Source of the DNA: Chinchilla lanigera
Lineage: Eukaryota; Chordata; Mammalia; Rodentia; Chinchillidae
Length of the DNA: 64,000 bases
Assembly: GCF_000276665.1 (NCBI RefSeq)
Contig: NW_004955434.1
Location: 22,514,157-22,578,156 of the forward strand
Direction: 5' to 3'
The notes under the pieces are model-generated. The model had not been told where the DNA came from and did no database searches. It worked only from the letters and a program-made list of their open reading frames with translations. How positions within the stretch are numbered: position 1 is the stretch's first letter; each line of letters begins with the position of its first letter. The position numbers and the translations under genes are program-made. Positions 1-11,700 of the stretch are shown piece by piece.

Positions 1-65
1 TCCCTGCTATGCCATAGTCCTGGATCTGAATTGCTGGGTCCGCGCTCCTCAGCTTGTCTCCTCCT

Positions 66-461
66 CTGTCTTGGTTACTTTTCTCTCGTTGCTGAGACAA
101 AATACCTGACACCCAATTAAGGAACAAAAAGTTTATTTAGCTCATAGTCTGTGGAGGTTTCAGTCCATACTTGGCTGGCTCCAAGGCAGAGTGGCACAGG
201 GCAGAGGGCTACAGTTCACGGTGGTGGAAGACAGCAAAAGTAGCAAGAACGAAAGGGAGGAGTGGCGGCAAGCAGCCTCTTTCTCTCCCTTACATTGTAA
301 GCAGGCTCCCCCACCCAGGGTGCGGGTAGCTCTCACATAATCTCCATGCCCTCCTCTGCACAGGCTCAGGATGAATACACAGTAAGCACCCTGGCCCCCT
401 GCTGAGTCACTTAGCCAAACCTCCAGACTCCCCAAGTTGACACAGTGTATCAGCCATAACA
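66..461 (-). mobile_element. solo MaLR-type LTR, antisense
   Basis: Read on the minus strand, the element begins TGTTATGG at 461 and ends AAGACA at 66, giving the TG...CA ends of an LTR. It is clearly related by eye to the copy at 57005-57371: both share the block about rebuilding as AAGTTTATTTAGCTCA on the plus strand, the GGCTGGCTCCAAGGCAG block and the GGCGGCAAGCAGCCTCTT block. The LTRs of the two longer MaLR elements in this window (4664-6810 and 47181-49622) have the same general plan. No internal region is next to it, so it is a solo LTR left by recombination. The open frame on the minus strand here is not a gene. The MaLR (ERVL-MaLR) assignment rests on remembered hallmarks. Confidence 0.75.
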
Positions 462-740
462 CCCTCTCACCTCTGACTGCCTCCATGCCTTTCTCAGAGA
501 TCAAACATTCTTGTCTCTGTTTTCAACAAATATCCTCCGAAAGGAGGTGAGGCCCAGTTAGAAAGGGGAAGCGGCAAGAGCAGAGGGCAGGTGCTAACTG
601 TCTCCTTTCACCCTCAGCAGCAGTTTCACCTGCTCTCTGTGCATCACTGACACTGTGACTGTCAGGACAAAGTGGGACTTCAGGAAGCTGAAGTTTTTCT
701 TTAGGGTCAAGCACCTTCTCCAAACTTCCTTGGCCTAGGG

Positions 741-1109
741 TGGTTACACACCACCCTAGTGGTGCAGGAGGTGGTTACACACCCCTTTCCTCAGCTCAGG
801 CAAATAGGGGAAAGTATCCAGATGCTGGACCCGGAGGTCAGGGTCCAGTTTCATTTCCACAGGAAATGGAGGGGTCACACGTGCTTGGTGTGGTCTGTCG
901 TCCCCTTGTATCCCGTCTCTCCTCCACGCCTTCCTATAAAAGACCTTTGCACACCTGGAGACAGGGAAATGGTGATTGGAGGCAAAGAAAGTCTCTGCAT
1001 CTCCCAGGCTATTTTTGAATAAATCCTTTTTCCTTAAATGAGTGGCCTCTTTGATTTGATCAGTGATGAGCAAACAACCCAAACAGATGGACCCACGTGG
1101 CTGGTAACA
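741..1109 (+). mobile_element. candidate solo LTR
   Basis: The stretch starts TGGTTACACA and ends GGTAACA, so its ends are short inverted repeats of LTR type. It carries a TATAAAAG box at 935-942 and an AATAAA signal at 1018-1023 about 80 bases downstream, the spacing expected of promoter and poly(A) signal in a retroviral LTR. A 14-base direct repeat (GGTGGTTACACACC) occurs twice near the left end, at about 738 and 770. I see no target-site duplication and cannot name the family. It could also be a chance arrangement in unique DNA. Confidence 0.45.
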
Positions 1110-1660
1110 ATTCCACCTGTCCTTCCACATCCAGACGAGATCAGCTCAAACTCCACTCTGCCACTAGGCATCAGGAAAACTCCCCCTAAGGTTTCCTAAA
1201 CATAGACTCACCTCTCTCCCATAACTTGTTGATCTGGGTCATGTAACCTCTTTGTTCCCGTTGGGTTTTTTTAATATTTTTGGCACCAACCCAAAACAAA
1301 GACTTGCCCCTTTTCTCTTGACCGCTTCCCAACCTCACACAAAAAAGGCTAGGGTGATTTTTTACTGGAGAACTGGGGATTGTGGCGAGGAGTTGCCGCA
1401 CAGGCCCCCGAGGCCAGTACTTGTAGAGCGTTAGTCGGGACTACCTGCACCCTGCGCTGTTCTCAGCCTCTTCGCCCCCCCTCCCCCCCCTTTGCTACCT
1501 GCCTCCACCTCACCGCCAAGTTTAAGGCTGGCACTTACACAGAGCTTCATCTGACTCCTTTTGCTCCATTGCTCCATCCCAGCTGACTATAAAAATAGTT
1601 CCCTAAAATAAGGTTCTTTCCCTAAGGAATTGCAGTACCTACTGGAGAGGTAATGATTTT
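1110..1660. other. unassigned sequence
   Basis: I see no recognisable gene or repeat. A C-rich run lies near 1475-1495. If 741-1109 is a real LTR, this could include some of its flank, but I found no primer-binding site I trust. Confidence 0.4.
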
Positions 1661-1810
1661 TCTCAGCCCTACTCATTTGCTTATCCATTCAGCTAACACT
1701 GATTGAGTGTCTACTCTGTGACTCAATAAATATGTATTGAGACTCTGGGAATGTAAGGGTGAACAAGAACAGGTCAAAAATTCTTGCCCTTGGTGAGCTC
1801 ACATTCTAGC
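1660..1810 (+). repeat. ancient MIR/L2-class fragment
   Basis: The text around TGATTGAGTGTCTACTCTGTG, followed by a run on 'gtgaacaagaacag' and ending 'gtgagctcacattctag', matches the remembered mammal-wide repeat ending in 'gagctcacattctag'. It is strongly diverged. The same repeat type appears at 4545-4660 and 38700-39400. Confidence 0.55.
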
Positions 1811-4544
1811 GAAACTCTGCGTAAACTTCATTTGGAAAATAAAAGCATTCCAACATAACAAATTGGTAAGCCAATACCTTAGAACAATTTTTGCTACTAT
1901 TTTGTTTATTTCTCTTAAATAAACATGGGATAGAGGGAGGAACATGCTTTTGTTCTTTGAAGTACAATTTCCTTCTTAATTTTTTTCCTTTTTCTAAAAG
2001 AACCATTTCCTCTTCTGTTCCCTAGGCTGTGGCAGCCCCATACTGTCTCCTCCTTAATCTTCCCTGAAATACCCAAAACAGAACTACCCGCTTCTCTCCA
2101 TCCCAACGCTGTGTTCAAGGTCATCACACCCAAGGGGGCCCTCCCGGAGAGCCCTTGCTCCCCTCTCACCACTCTCCCCTCACTCCTAAATGACATCTCC
2201 TGCCCTGCCTTGAAGATCTTCTCTAAGTCGGCTGGATGTGCTGCTTTGTCGAGCATTAAACTGTCCTCCATATAATTTACAGATCCCTCCAGGGATGTGT
2301 GTCTGACTGTAGATGTCACCAACAGAAGTCTGGGGAGTCACATCCTAACCAGAATATGCTCTCTTGCCGTTTCAGGAGTTAGGCTATGTGTCTTTATTCT
2401 TCTTTCCTCTCAGGCTAGTGGGTTTCACCAATAGCTCCTACTGTTATTTTCCTTTACAAGAGTTCCGTTTTTATTTCTACTGCCATAACCAACAGTTCGC
2501 CTTTGAAGAGTCTCTTCACAACTGAGATCATCAGCACTCAGACAGCCCCTCTCACAGCGCTACTAGGTACAACACACAAATGAGATGAGACGGGTCTTGT
2601 CAGGGAATGTATTCTGGAAGTAACCTGGGAAAGACACGCTCAAGGAAGATGGCGCAGGTGTCACATATAAGAGAAGCATCTGCAAACAACATACACACTG
2701 TCCAAATATGTTTATATTATTTATTGACTTGGACTCCATTTTGATTAAAAAAAATGTTTGAAGATATTTATAAATTGCATATGATATGTAAAAAGGAACA
2801 AAAACGTACGTTTAAATGAAGAGAAAGTAAGGAAAATAAAAAATATCTTTTTATAAGGTTGGTAAAAAATTTGCATGTTATGAGGCCTGTGTGTTTGGAA
2901 AAACACTTAGCCAGACTTAGATTTAAGCTTCCTAATGTCAAAGCAAGGAGGAAAACATGGTCAGCTTTACGTGCCACCCATCTGAAGACGAGAGGACGAA
3001 TTATTAGGGCATTTTCATTTTTTCTGCAACGATGTTGGCCTGCTTTTAAAATTGGATCAGAAAAAGTGAGTTCCTTGCTGTACATGAGATAAGATGCTCC
3101 TCCACACACTTGTTCTGGGAGATGCCAGCCACGCCCCCTTGGGAATATGTGCATGAGGCATGGAATCCAGAAGTGAAATGCTCCAAAATAAGCCAGTAAA
3201 GCAGGAGAAGTGCTGGAACTGAGATCTAAACGGTACTAGTGTTACAGCAGGCAACCTCAAGATCTTCTAACAAATGTAAAAAGGAGCTTCCCAGGACCAT
3301 TCCTACAACCAGGAGAATCTCTAGTGAGGAGTCTCATAGTTTGCTCTGTGATGCAATGTGGAAGTTGGGCCTAACACATGTGTCAGTCTTAGGCTCCCCA
3401 ACTTCAACTGCAGTCCTATAAATAAGTGTTCTAGAATTTGCTGTGATAGAGGGAAACAAGAATCCCATTCCTCTCAAGGAGCTGATCCAGGGAAGACATA
3501 GTCTCCTTTAAAACAAGTTAAAAAATGATAAACTAAAACCCCAGACTCTCTCATAGATCTCCCACATGGCATGTAGGCCAGTCTTTCAAACAGATCAAAG
3601 GCTGATTAGCCTATTTAAACCAATGAAAAGGCAGAAAAGCATGGGTGCCACCTCTGAGGAACTCAAAACTAATGACTTCTATTGTTCAGATACAGTTTTT
3701 GGCTACAAGCTCTTGAAATCTATTCTAGCTCTTTGGGAGAAAAGAAGTTTAGCAGAAGCTCCTCAGAGGCTCATGAAACACAAGAAAAGTTGGAGCCAGT
3801 TGAACAGCAGTGGAGACTGGCCATGGAGTCCACAGTGATGCCCTGAGAATGTTGCAGCAGATGTAGATGAAGAAGAAAACCTTCAGCATTTTCTTCCCTG
3901 GATCCTAACCCCAGGCTGAGATCTGACTGGCTTCTCCTCCCTTGATGACTTCTATAGTGGGAGGCAAACTATGTGTTCAGCCAAGATCACCCAAAATGGA
4001 AGGAGTGGACAGCCCCAAGACATGACACGTTTTGAGATGGGGTGCAGGACATGCTGCTCCAAACTACGGCGTGCTGGAAATTAAGAAGATGGTAGAAGCA
4101 CAAAGGTCAATCTCTGCTCTTGTCCTACTTTTCTGTATGAGAATTCTTTGGCCTTCCTCCTCTGAAAGTAGGTCATAAGACCCTCACATGACAGGTGTCC
4201 TGCTTTGTATCCGGAGGAAGGGGATAAAGGCAAAGAATCTGAAAAAACAGGCCTTGCTGAATATCCCTCAGTTTATCACCACTGGAGCACATTCCCTTCT
4301 ACCCACTCATTCTATTACAGAAGCATCTACTCTTCACCAAATCTAAGAATAAAACTACAAGTTTCCCTGTTTCTTCAACTCTTCATTCTGAAAGTTCACG
4401 TTGGGTAAAACTTCTATACATAAACTTGCTATGCTTTTCTCTTATTCATCTGTCTTTTCTTATATAAGTGTCAGCCATAAACCTTATGATGAATAAATAT
4501 GTTACTGTCTCTCCCCTGCATTTCCAACATGTACAGATTTGTGT
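1811..4544. other. unassigned, mostly unique sequence
   Basis: No gene or repeat could be recognised in this 2.7-kb stretch. Open frames at 2768-3154 (minus) and 3566-3838 (plus) are short, show no domain I know, and have no splice or promoter context that would make them convincing. The region around 3560-3900 is slightly richer in open frame than its surroundings but I cannot name it. Confidence 0.4.
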
Positions 4545-4663
4545 TTCTACTCATTCAATTAAGAGATTTGTGCTAGACAGTGTCCTGACTATTGAGAATG
4601 TAAGAGTGATTGAGCAAGAATTCCTGCTGTTCTGAAGCACACATTCTAGGATGGGGTAGGGGG
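4545..4663 (+). repeat. ancient MIR/L2-class fragment, left half
   Basis: The text has the same 'attgagaatgtaagagtgattgag ... cacacattctagg' run seen at 1660-1810. It stops at the LTR starting at 4664. Similar old repeat-like sequence ('ggaaggggctggaaag', 'aggaaggactttaatgg') resumes after 6816, so the MaLR element appears to have inserted into it. Confidence 0.5.
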
Positions 4664-4990
4664 TTTACTAGTCAGTTTTCCCACTGCTGCAGCAAAGTGA
4701 CTGAAATGCACAGCTTCAAGGTGGAGGGGTTTATTTGCCTCATGGCTTCAAAGGACGTCTGAGTGGCTCCACGGCAGGAACATCATGGTGAAAGGGCGTA
4801 GCACAACCAGGTTGTTCAGTTCACGGCAGCAGGGACGAAGTACAGAGAGGAAGGGCCCAGGGACCGATAGAGATCTCAAGACCACACCCTCAGGATCCAC
4901 ACAGACACACCCATAAATGAGGTTTACTAAGCCCCTAGACAGCTCCCAAGCCAACCAGACTGAGAACCACGCTTAACCTTCATATCATAC
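4664..4990 (-). repeat. 3' LTR of the antisense MaLR element
   Basis: The plus-strand start, TTTACTAGTCAG, is the reverse of the typical LTR end 'ctgactagtaaa'. The middle has the 'ggtttatttgcctcatgg' and 'ggcaggaacatcatgg' blocks shared with the LTR at 6512-6810. The inner edge near 4990 is approximate. Confidence 0.65.
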
Positions 4991-6511
4991 CCCTTCTCAA
5001 GCAAACACTGACTCCCCAAGCAAACGCTTCTCATTAAACACAATAACAATAATTCCACCTTTGTGATAAAACTATCTTGAATACAACTGAATATGGAATA
5101 ATCACTTCCCCAAAGTCTTAACACTGCTAGAATTTCTCAAAAATCTAACTCAAAAGTCTTTTGTGAGTCTTAAGGTGAACTCTTAGCCGTGAAACTTTAA
5201 AATTAAGAATGCAAGAACATATTCCCAATATGAGCGGTACAGGGTGAACATTCCCTTCCAAAAGGCGAGAGGAGTGAGATCGAAAAGAATTGGAAGCAAG
5301 AGCAAAACCCAGCCGTGCAAACACTGAGTCCTCCACGCCTGGCCACCAGAGTACACAGTGGTGAGATGTGAGTGACAGAGGCTTTGGGCAGGCCCTTCCA
5401 TAATGCCTTGAGGGCTGCTGCTCACATGACCTTTCTCTTCAGCTGTGTTCATGGTGTGCAGTTTTCCCCAGCAGACACTCCAAGTTCCTAGCATCCGTGA
5501 CTCCCTGGGGTCTCCACCACATGCTTGGCCTTGTCCCTACCGCTGCTTGCACTGCCTCCACATGGCCTCCTTGCCTGACCCTTAAGTCTTCTCTGAACTT
5601 TGAGTGAAAGCCTCAAGTTCTGGCCTCCAGAACTCTTGCAGTCTGTGTGCCAGTAAAACCAGCACCATGTAGACAATGTTAAAGGTCACTGCTAGCAGGG
5701 ACAGTAGTCAGGCCCCCTTGGAACATGCAGCAGCCTCTGAGAGCCTGGATAGCTGAGTGCAGTAAAATATATCCCAGGGAGCCACTTCCCTAGGTGGTCT
5801 TTCTCAAGAAGTATTCCATGGGCTATCTTCTCAACTAAAAAGTTTACAGTTTTGCAGCTTTGAGTTTGTGATGCATGGGGTCTTGCTGATTTCTGAGATG
5901 CCCTCAGGACATCATTCTTCTCATCCTGGTTCAAAATACTTGATTTCTTTTTAATGGTGCTAATTTCTTCAGGGGCCACACCCCCTTTGGCCCCAATTTT
6001 CCACATAGTTCATTTCAGGTTAGGCCAAAATTTAAGTTTTCAAAACACGTTTTCTCCACTTTTTGATTCTGATTCTCCATATAATTCTGGCCAAAAACAG
6101 TCAGCAGTACCCATGCCACAGACTGAATATTAGGCAGCCTTGAAATTTCCTCCACCAGATCAATCAGTCCACTGCCCTTAAACTCAGCCTTCTTCGAAGT
6201 CTCAGGACACAGGTAAAATGTAGACTTTTTTCCCAGAAGGTAACAAGAAGGCCTCTAGTTCAATTGCCAGTAGAGTCCCCATTCCCAACCAAAATCTCAT
6301 GACTGGCCTTTGCTGGCCACCTTCTGATCAGCATTTCGGTCTTCTGAACTCTGGCCAAAATTGCCAGTCAGGATCTACTTATATCACTCTAGGGCTTCTG
6401 TAGCTTGCTTCTCCAAACATTTGCAAACTTCTCCTATAAACACTTCCAAATGCTTGTAACCCACATGGCCATGCACAGTCACAGAACCAGTTCCACTTTC
6501 AGTAACAATTA

Positions 6512-6810
6512 CCTATATTAATGAACTTTCCTGTTGCTAGGACAAATTGCTCAACACCCATAACTTGAAAGAGAAGAGGTTTATTCAGTTCATGGTTTGA
6601 GACAGTCAGTCCATGGTCAGCAGGTTCCAAGGCAGGAGCATCATGGTGGAAGGTTGTGGTGTGAAAAAGATGCTTAGTTCATGAGGCTGGAAAACAGAGC
6701 AGGGAAACAGCAGTAGCGTGGAAGGGTTAAGGGACCATACATAGACCCCAAGGCCAGGTCTCCACGATCCACCTAGAATTGTGGTGATTGACAACTAAGC
6801 TTAACCATCA
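6512..6810 (-). repeat. 5' LTR of the antisense MaLR element
   Basis: It shares the 'ggtttattcagttcatgg', 'ggcaggagcatcatgg' and 'caccatcatgg'-like blocks with 4664-4990. On the minus strand it begins TGATGGTTAAGCTTAG at 6810 and ends near 6512. Confidence 0.65.
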
Positions 6811-6816
6811 TGGGGG

Positions 6817-7290
6817 CAGACAGCACATAGATAATGAACCAGTTTTTTGTAATTTCAAGGACTGTGGATAGCACTAGAACAGCGGAAGGGGCTGGAAAGT
6901 ACTTGGGAGGTTGCTCTTCTGTACAGAGTAGCTGAGGAGGAAGACCTTTGGAAATCTGGAGTAGAGGTGAAGGAACAAAGTCATGAAAGGCATCCTAAAT
7001 TACAGGAAGGACTTTAATGGTAAATAAGATCTTAGAGAGTTTTGATCTAAAGAATGGTTCGATCTAACAAATGTTTTAGTGGTTCATTCTGGGTGATGGA
7101 TGGAGAGTCGACTTCTGAGGTACAAGGGAGAAAGCTGGAAGACTATTATCACACCCAGGTCTCTTCCACTTCTGCACTACAGTGTGGAGTCAGAGAGCAG
7201 AGAGGCAAAGGGGACTCTGAAAAGGGTCTAGTTATGCACCAAAGGCTCAAAGATATGAGGGAAGCACTCATGCTACTGGCAGGGCTGAGG
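6817..7290 (+). repeat. ancient repeat, right half split by the MaLR insertion
   Basis: Text such as 'ggaaggactttaatggtaaataagatcttagagagttttg' has the feel of the old L2-class repeat whose left half ends at 4663. The match is weak. No gene is seen; the open frame at 7054-7299 has no recognisable domain. Confidence 0.35.
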
Positions 7291-8248
7291 TGTGAATAAG
7301 GCCTCCTGATTGGGCCTAAGTCAAAAGGATGATAGCGAAACCTTAATCCCTTTTTATTTCACAAGGATGGTATACTATGATTCCTTCATCCTCTCAAATC
7401 TCTTGGACATGAAGGAATCTGCCCTCCAGAGGCCCCTCTCCCACACCACGTGGAGAGGAGCCCACAGTGCAGAAGTTTGGAAGATTTTACTACTAACCCT
7501 ACCCCTTCATCAGCTGTCTTTTATCACACATGACTTCCTCCCTGCACCTCCATCCAAGCCAGGGCCTAGATGATAGGATCAGAGGGGGACTCCTGATCCC
7601 AGGAGATGAATCTGATGAGCAAAGAGAAACCTAAGATAATACAGCCTGGCACAAACAGGTGAATACAGCCAATAGGATTCCCTTCCTGAAACACCAATGG
7701 AAAACTTTCTCAGCAGTGGGATCTTAAACCAAAATAAATATAGACATAGAACTGGCTCAGGGGTTATGGAAAACTAGTTATGAAAGAACTGAACTACACA
7801 GAAAGCAAAGACCCCATGGCAGATACTGAAAATACTTGTGTCACACTAATGCCAGGCCACTCATGGGAAGAGTCACAAACTTTCTTGCTCAAATTCCCAG
7901 AGATATGAGACCCTAGGGCCTGGAAGCTCTGCTTTTGGGAAAATGTATATCTATATATTAGCATCTGCTCCTAAATATTCAATAGTACCCATCCCTACCT
8001 CACTGTTGTGGACTCCAGCCTGCTAAGAAGGTCACACTTAAGAAAACACCACATGTTCACTTTCCTAGGATATACACTCTGGTGCTCACTTGCCAACTTA
8101 TGGATCCCTAAAGCCTTTTTCTAATGCTTCTGTTTGCGCACCAAGTTGGTGTACACTTGATGTGGGTCTACGAGTCTTGTTTTATTTCTAAAATATGTCT
8201 GTATCTTTAATTTTTTGTGCCTAATTCTTATTTATAACTCTATCTTTA
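7291..8248. other. unassigned sequence
   Basis: No gene is visible. The right part is AT-rich, with text near 8150-8180 that could be an old LTR end, but I cannot support a call. Confidence 0.35.
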
Positions 8249-8259
8249 AAAGAGCTGAT

Positions 8260-8408
8260 GGCTGGGTGTGGTGGTGCACTCCTGTAATCCCAGTACGTGG
8301 GAGGCTGAGGCAGGAAGAATTGCTGTGAGATCAAGGCCAGCCTTGGCTACAGAGTGAGTTCAAGGCTGCCTGAACTGCATAATGAGACCCTGTGTCAAAA
8401 AGAAAAAG
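8260..8408 (+). mobile_element. B1-type (7SL-derived) SINE
   Basis: The element opens GCTGGGTGTGGTGGTGCACT, followed by the 'cctgtaatcccag' and 'gaggctgaggcagga' blocks that carry the internal RNA polymerase III promoter of 7SL-derived SINEs, and ends in an A-rich tail. It is flanked by a perfect 11-bp target duplication, AAAGAGCTGAT, at 8249-8259 and 8409-8419. It is monomeric, as in rodents. Its insertion depended on L1 enzymes. Confidence 0.93.
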
Positions 8409-8419
8409 AAAGAGCTGAT

Positions 8420-9513
8420 ACGATGGCTGCAGGAACATCAGCAATTTGTTGACTCACTTCTAAGGTGTCTGGACTACTCCCACCAGACTAAGAGCTCGCT
8501 TGGCTCACAGAAATTAGGCATCAGGGGCTTCTGTACGCTTACTGCCTTATGCAAGGGTATTAGAAGGCCAGGACCACATTAGAAGGAGAAGAAAATCTTT
8601 CCTTGGATTAGTGAGCTGAGTTTTATCCTTTCCAGTGGCTTATGTAGTTGATCAGAAGCAGGGTTCCGGGTCTCAGAGACTTGGTCTCGTTGATAGGAGT
8701 GATGTTGATCTTTTAGATTGAGTCTTCATAAACTTTACCAGTGAGACACTGAAGGTCAGGTTTTGGGGATTAAGCTTGCTCAGTCGTTCCTTCCTTGGAA
8801 TCCTCACAGAGGTACAGCTGTTAAACAAAGGAAAGGCTCTAAGCTCAAAGCCCAGCAGGAAACACAGGCTGTTGCCGACAGAGGCATTGCCTGAGTTTGG
8901 CTCTCAGGGAGCAGAGTCTGAGGTGGGTGTTCCTGAAAAAGTAGCTTAGGGAGGAAGTGGATGCAGGAGAAAGGAATCGAGTGAACAGAAGCGGGTAAGG
9001 AAGAAAGTTAAGCAAGGCTACAACTCAGGTGGCTTCAGTGTGGCCCCAAATGGAGCGCTGGGCTCCATATTTCACCAGTTTGTTGCTTCTTTTGTCAAGC
9101 CTCTTCTATGCACCTTGTCAGACACTAGCCTCTGGCAGGAAATGAGAGATGCAGGTTAACTCTCCATACTGAGGCAGCTTCCATCTAGCCAAAGACAATT
9201 CTCTGAACAACAGGACGCTGTTAGGGTTGGCAGCTAACACAGCACGAGACTATAGTGGGGCACTGCCTGGTGAAGGAAATCTGGGCCGGACATCAACAAC
9301 AACCTTTAGAAGGAGCAGGAGAGATGGGACCTACATTCCCAGGGCATTCTCATTCCTCACTGGACTCTGCCATACCCAACAAAATATCTCAGGCATCTCA
9401 AAAATCCATAGTGATCACTGTCACTAAAGAGGAAAAATCTCTACTACTGGAACTGTATCAGATTCTGGATTTATGCTTTTGATTTTGGGTTTTCATTTGT
9501 AAACCTGGGCCCC
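8420..9513. other. unassigned, apparently unique sequence
   Basis: No repeat or gene is recognised. Two overlapping short plus-strand frames (9227-9427, 9255-9482) show nothing I know. Confidence 0.4.
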
Positions 9514-9919
9514 TGTAGTGTCTCTCAAAAGATACGGACATGGATATATCCATATCTTAAACCCCAGAATCTATGACTGTAACCTTATTTGGAAAAAGAA
9601 CGTTTGCAGATATGATTAAGGATATCAAGGTGTGATCATCCTAGATTATCTGATTGGGCCCAAACAGCAAGACAAGACACAGAAGAGAAGCCACAGACAC
9701 AAAGAGCGCCCGTAAAAATGGAGACAAGATGCTTGGAACTACCAGGAGCAGGAAGAGGCGAGGAAGGAATCTCCCCTGGGGTATTTTGAGGAAATACAGA
9801 TCTACCGATGGCTTGATTTTCATTTCTGTCCTCTCGAACTGTGAGACAATAACTTTCTGGGTTGTTTTTTCTTTAACCCAAATTACCCACTTTGTGATAA
9901 CAATCCTAGAAAACTAATG
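9514..9919 (+). mobile_element. MLT1-type MaLR LTR
   Basis: The stretch shows the MLT1 order of landmarks: 'ccccagaatctatgactgtaacc', 'ttatttggaaaaagaacgtttgcagatatgattaaggat', 'gattgggccca', 'ctcgaactgtgagacaataa', and the end 'aaaactaatg'. It is an ancient mammal-wide solo LTR. The open frames on both strands inside it are incidental. Confidence 0.85.
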
Positions 9920-10008
9920 TCGTCCCCTCTTCTTATCTGTCTCGTCTTAACCAGAACAATGATCTACTTGGAGTCTCAGTTTTCTCGTATGCAAAAATAA
10001 TCTTGTAG

Positions 10009-10092
10009 GGCTGGGGATGTAGCTCAGTGGCACAGCACCTGCCTGGCTAGTGCAAGGTCCTCAGTTTGATTCCCAGTATCAAAAAGAAAACA
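10009..10092 (+). mobile_element. ID-type SINE (tRNA-like)
   Basis: It begins GGCTGGGGATGTAGCTCAGTGG (only part quoted matters: the A-box-like TAGCTCAGTGG), has a B-box-like 'ggtcctcagtttgattccc', and ends 'cagtatcaaaaag' with an A-rich tail. It is transcribed by RNA polymerase III from the internal promoter in active copies. Imperfect target repeats lie at 'aataatcttgta' and 'aacaacttgta'. Confidence 0.88.
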
Positions 10093-10439
10093 ACTTGTAA
10101 TTTTGTTTGTAGATGTACAAGGATATTTCAAAAACTGATGCAGTTAAAACTGACACGTAATAATTTTTCAGTGCATATCACTTTCCTGTCTCTTCTAATC
10201 TTTTGGGTACACCAAAGCTTTCTAAAGTGGATTTTTACTGTAACGTGAAAATTTGCACCAACTTCAGCACTATAACCACAATTCTTTTCTTCTCCCAAAA
10301 GGAGAGTGTGGCTCTGCCAGCAAAGATTTCAGTAAGGCCAGATATAAAATTTTAAATAAAATATAACTTCAACAATAGCCCTTGTCTTTTTTATATTTCT
10401 TGTCTTAGGAAAACCATAATTTCTCTATACTTTTTAATG

Positions 10440-11110
10440 ATGTATCAATATGTTCACATATATATATATAAATAATTAGGATAGAGCTTGATAAATTCCA
10501 TAACTGAGTACAAGCCTGCAATCAACCCCTTGATGAAGAATAGAACATAATCAGCAAAAGAAATTTCCTTGGTACCCCTCCCCAATTACTAATCCCCAAA
10601 AGACTGACTTCTAGTCATGTAGAATAACTTTGTCTATATTGGAAATTTGAAATACAGTCATACAGTATATATTATTATGGTATCTTTTCTTTTTTGCCAC
10701 ATAAAGTTGATGAGATTTACCTATATTATTGTGTGTAGTAGAAGATTGCTCTTTACTATTTGTATGTAACATTCCATTTTGGAAGAAACTATAACTTACT
10801 TATCCATCTACTAATGATGGACATTTCAGTTCTTGTAAATTTTTGGCTATTGAAAATAGAGCTCTATAAACATTCTAGTTTACACACTATAAATTAATCA
10901 CATAGATACATGTAGATTAATCTGGGGAATAATTGACATCTGTATAGTAGTAATCTCCCAAAGTGCGAACATGGTATATCCTCTATTTACTTACATGTTC
11001 TTAAAATTTGTCAATGTTTTTGCAGTTTCCTTTGCTAAAATCTGACACACTTTTTTTAGAATTTTCTCCTAGATATTTTATCTTTTTGATGCAATAATGG
11101 TATTGGGACT
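10440..11110 (-). mobile_element. ancient L1 (L1M-type) fragment, antisense
   Basis: The plus strand carries reverse-complement L1 hallmarks: 'tggacatttcagttcttgtaaatttttggctattgaaaatagagc' and, further right, 'gaacatggtatatcctctatttacttacatgttctt' and 'cctagatattttatctttttgatgcaata', which come from the antisense of L1 ORF2 and its 3' part. Many stops and indels mark it as old. Confidence 0.75.
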
Positions 11111-11509
11111 CTGTAGGATTTTAAGGAAATGGAAAATTTTAATAGTCTGAGCTTTATGCCTCTCTAGACAAGGATCATGAGACTTTTCTTTTATTAAAAC
11201 TATAGGAAGAGCAAAAGTATTTAAATATTCCAAACTGTTAGAACTGACCAAAGGGAAAACAAATAAAACCAGAGGCTGCAATTAGCCAATTAGTGTGCCA
11301 AGTACACATTCCATTTCGCACTTCTAACAGTATCTATTATGCCATAAGAAATCCTTTCCCAGAACAGGATCCAAAAGAAACAACTTGAAATTCCATGGTT
11401 GGTATAAAAGAAATAAATCTCTTTTCATTGATCTTTGGCCAGAGAGTGTAGTACATTATCTGATTTCAAAAATTTGAAAAGGAATAGAGACAAAATCCAT
11501 CATTCACAG

Positions 11510-11700
11510 GATCTTACTATGTGTCAAGCGTATTTACAAAATTATCTTTTTAATTTGCAAGACAAATCCATATGCTGTTAGCATTTACTCAATTTTACAG
11601 TTAAGGAATCTGAAGTGCAGAGATTAATGCCCCAAATTACACTCTAGCATGGACAGAAATGCAAACCTAGCCTGACTGATGCCAAAGGTAATTCTTCTTT
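11510..11700 (+). repeat. MIR SINE fragment
   Basis: Core text 'ttactatgtgtcaagcg ... atttacagttaaggaatctgaagtgcagagattaa ... aaattacactctagc' follows the order of the mammal-wide MIR consensus. Confidence 0.65.

Larger units (their letters stand above)
4664..6810 (-). mobile_element. MaLR LTR retrotransposon with both LTRs, antisense
   Basis: On the minus strand the order is 5' LTR (about 6810 down to 6512), internal region (about 6511 to 4991) and 3' LTR (about 4990 to 4664). The 5' LTR starts TGATGGTTAAGC and is followed by an internal start resembling the 'ctggta...aagtgg' primer-site region of MaLR elements. The internal part contains a stretch (about 5690-6030) related to the internal region of the plus-strand element at 47181-49622: both have a 'gccccaa..' block, a run coding-like on lysine and 'attagtgcc / attagcacc', and a 'aagatat...catc' block. 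G-rich flanks (GGGGG at 4659-4663, TGGGGG at 6811-6816) may be the target duplication. MaLR elements encode no functional proteins and depend on other elements for movement; the frames here are broken. Confidence 0.75.

Noticed and set aside
160..504. 114-codon antisense frame
   Set aside because: Lies in the solo MaLR LTR at 66-461.
10009..10092. Possible tRNA gene
   Set aside because: A-box and B-box are present but the sequence is an ID SINE with an A-rich tail and no proper cloverleaf end; the same goes for the other ID copies.
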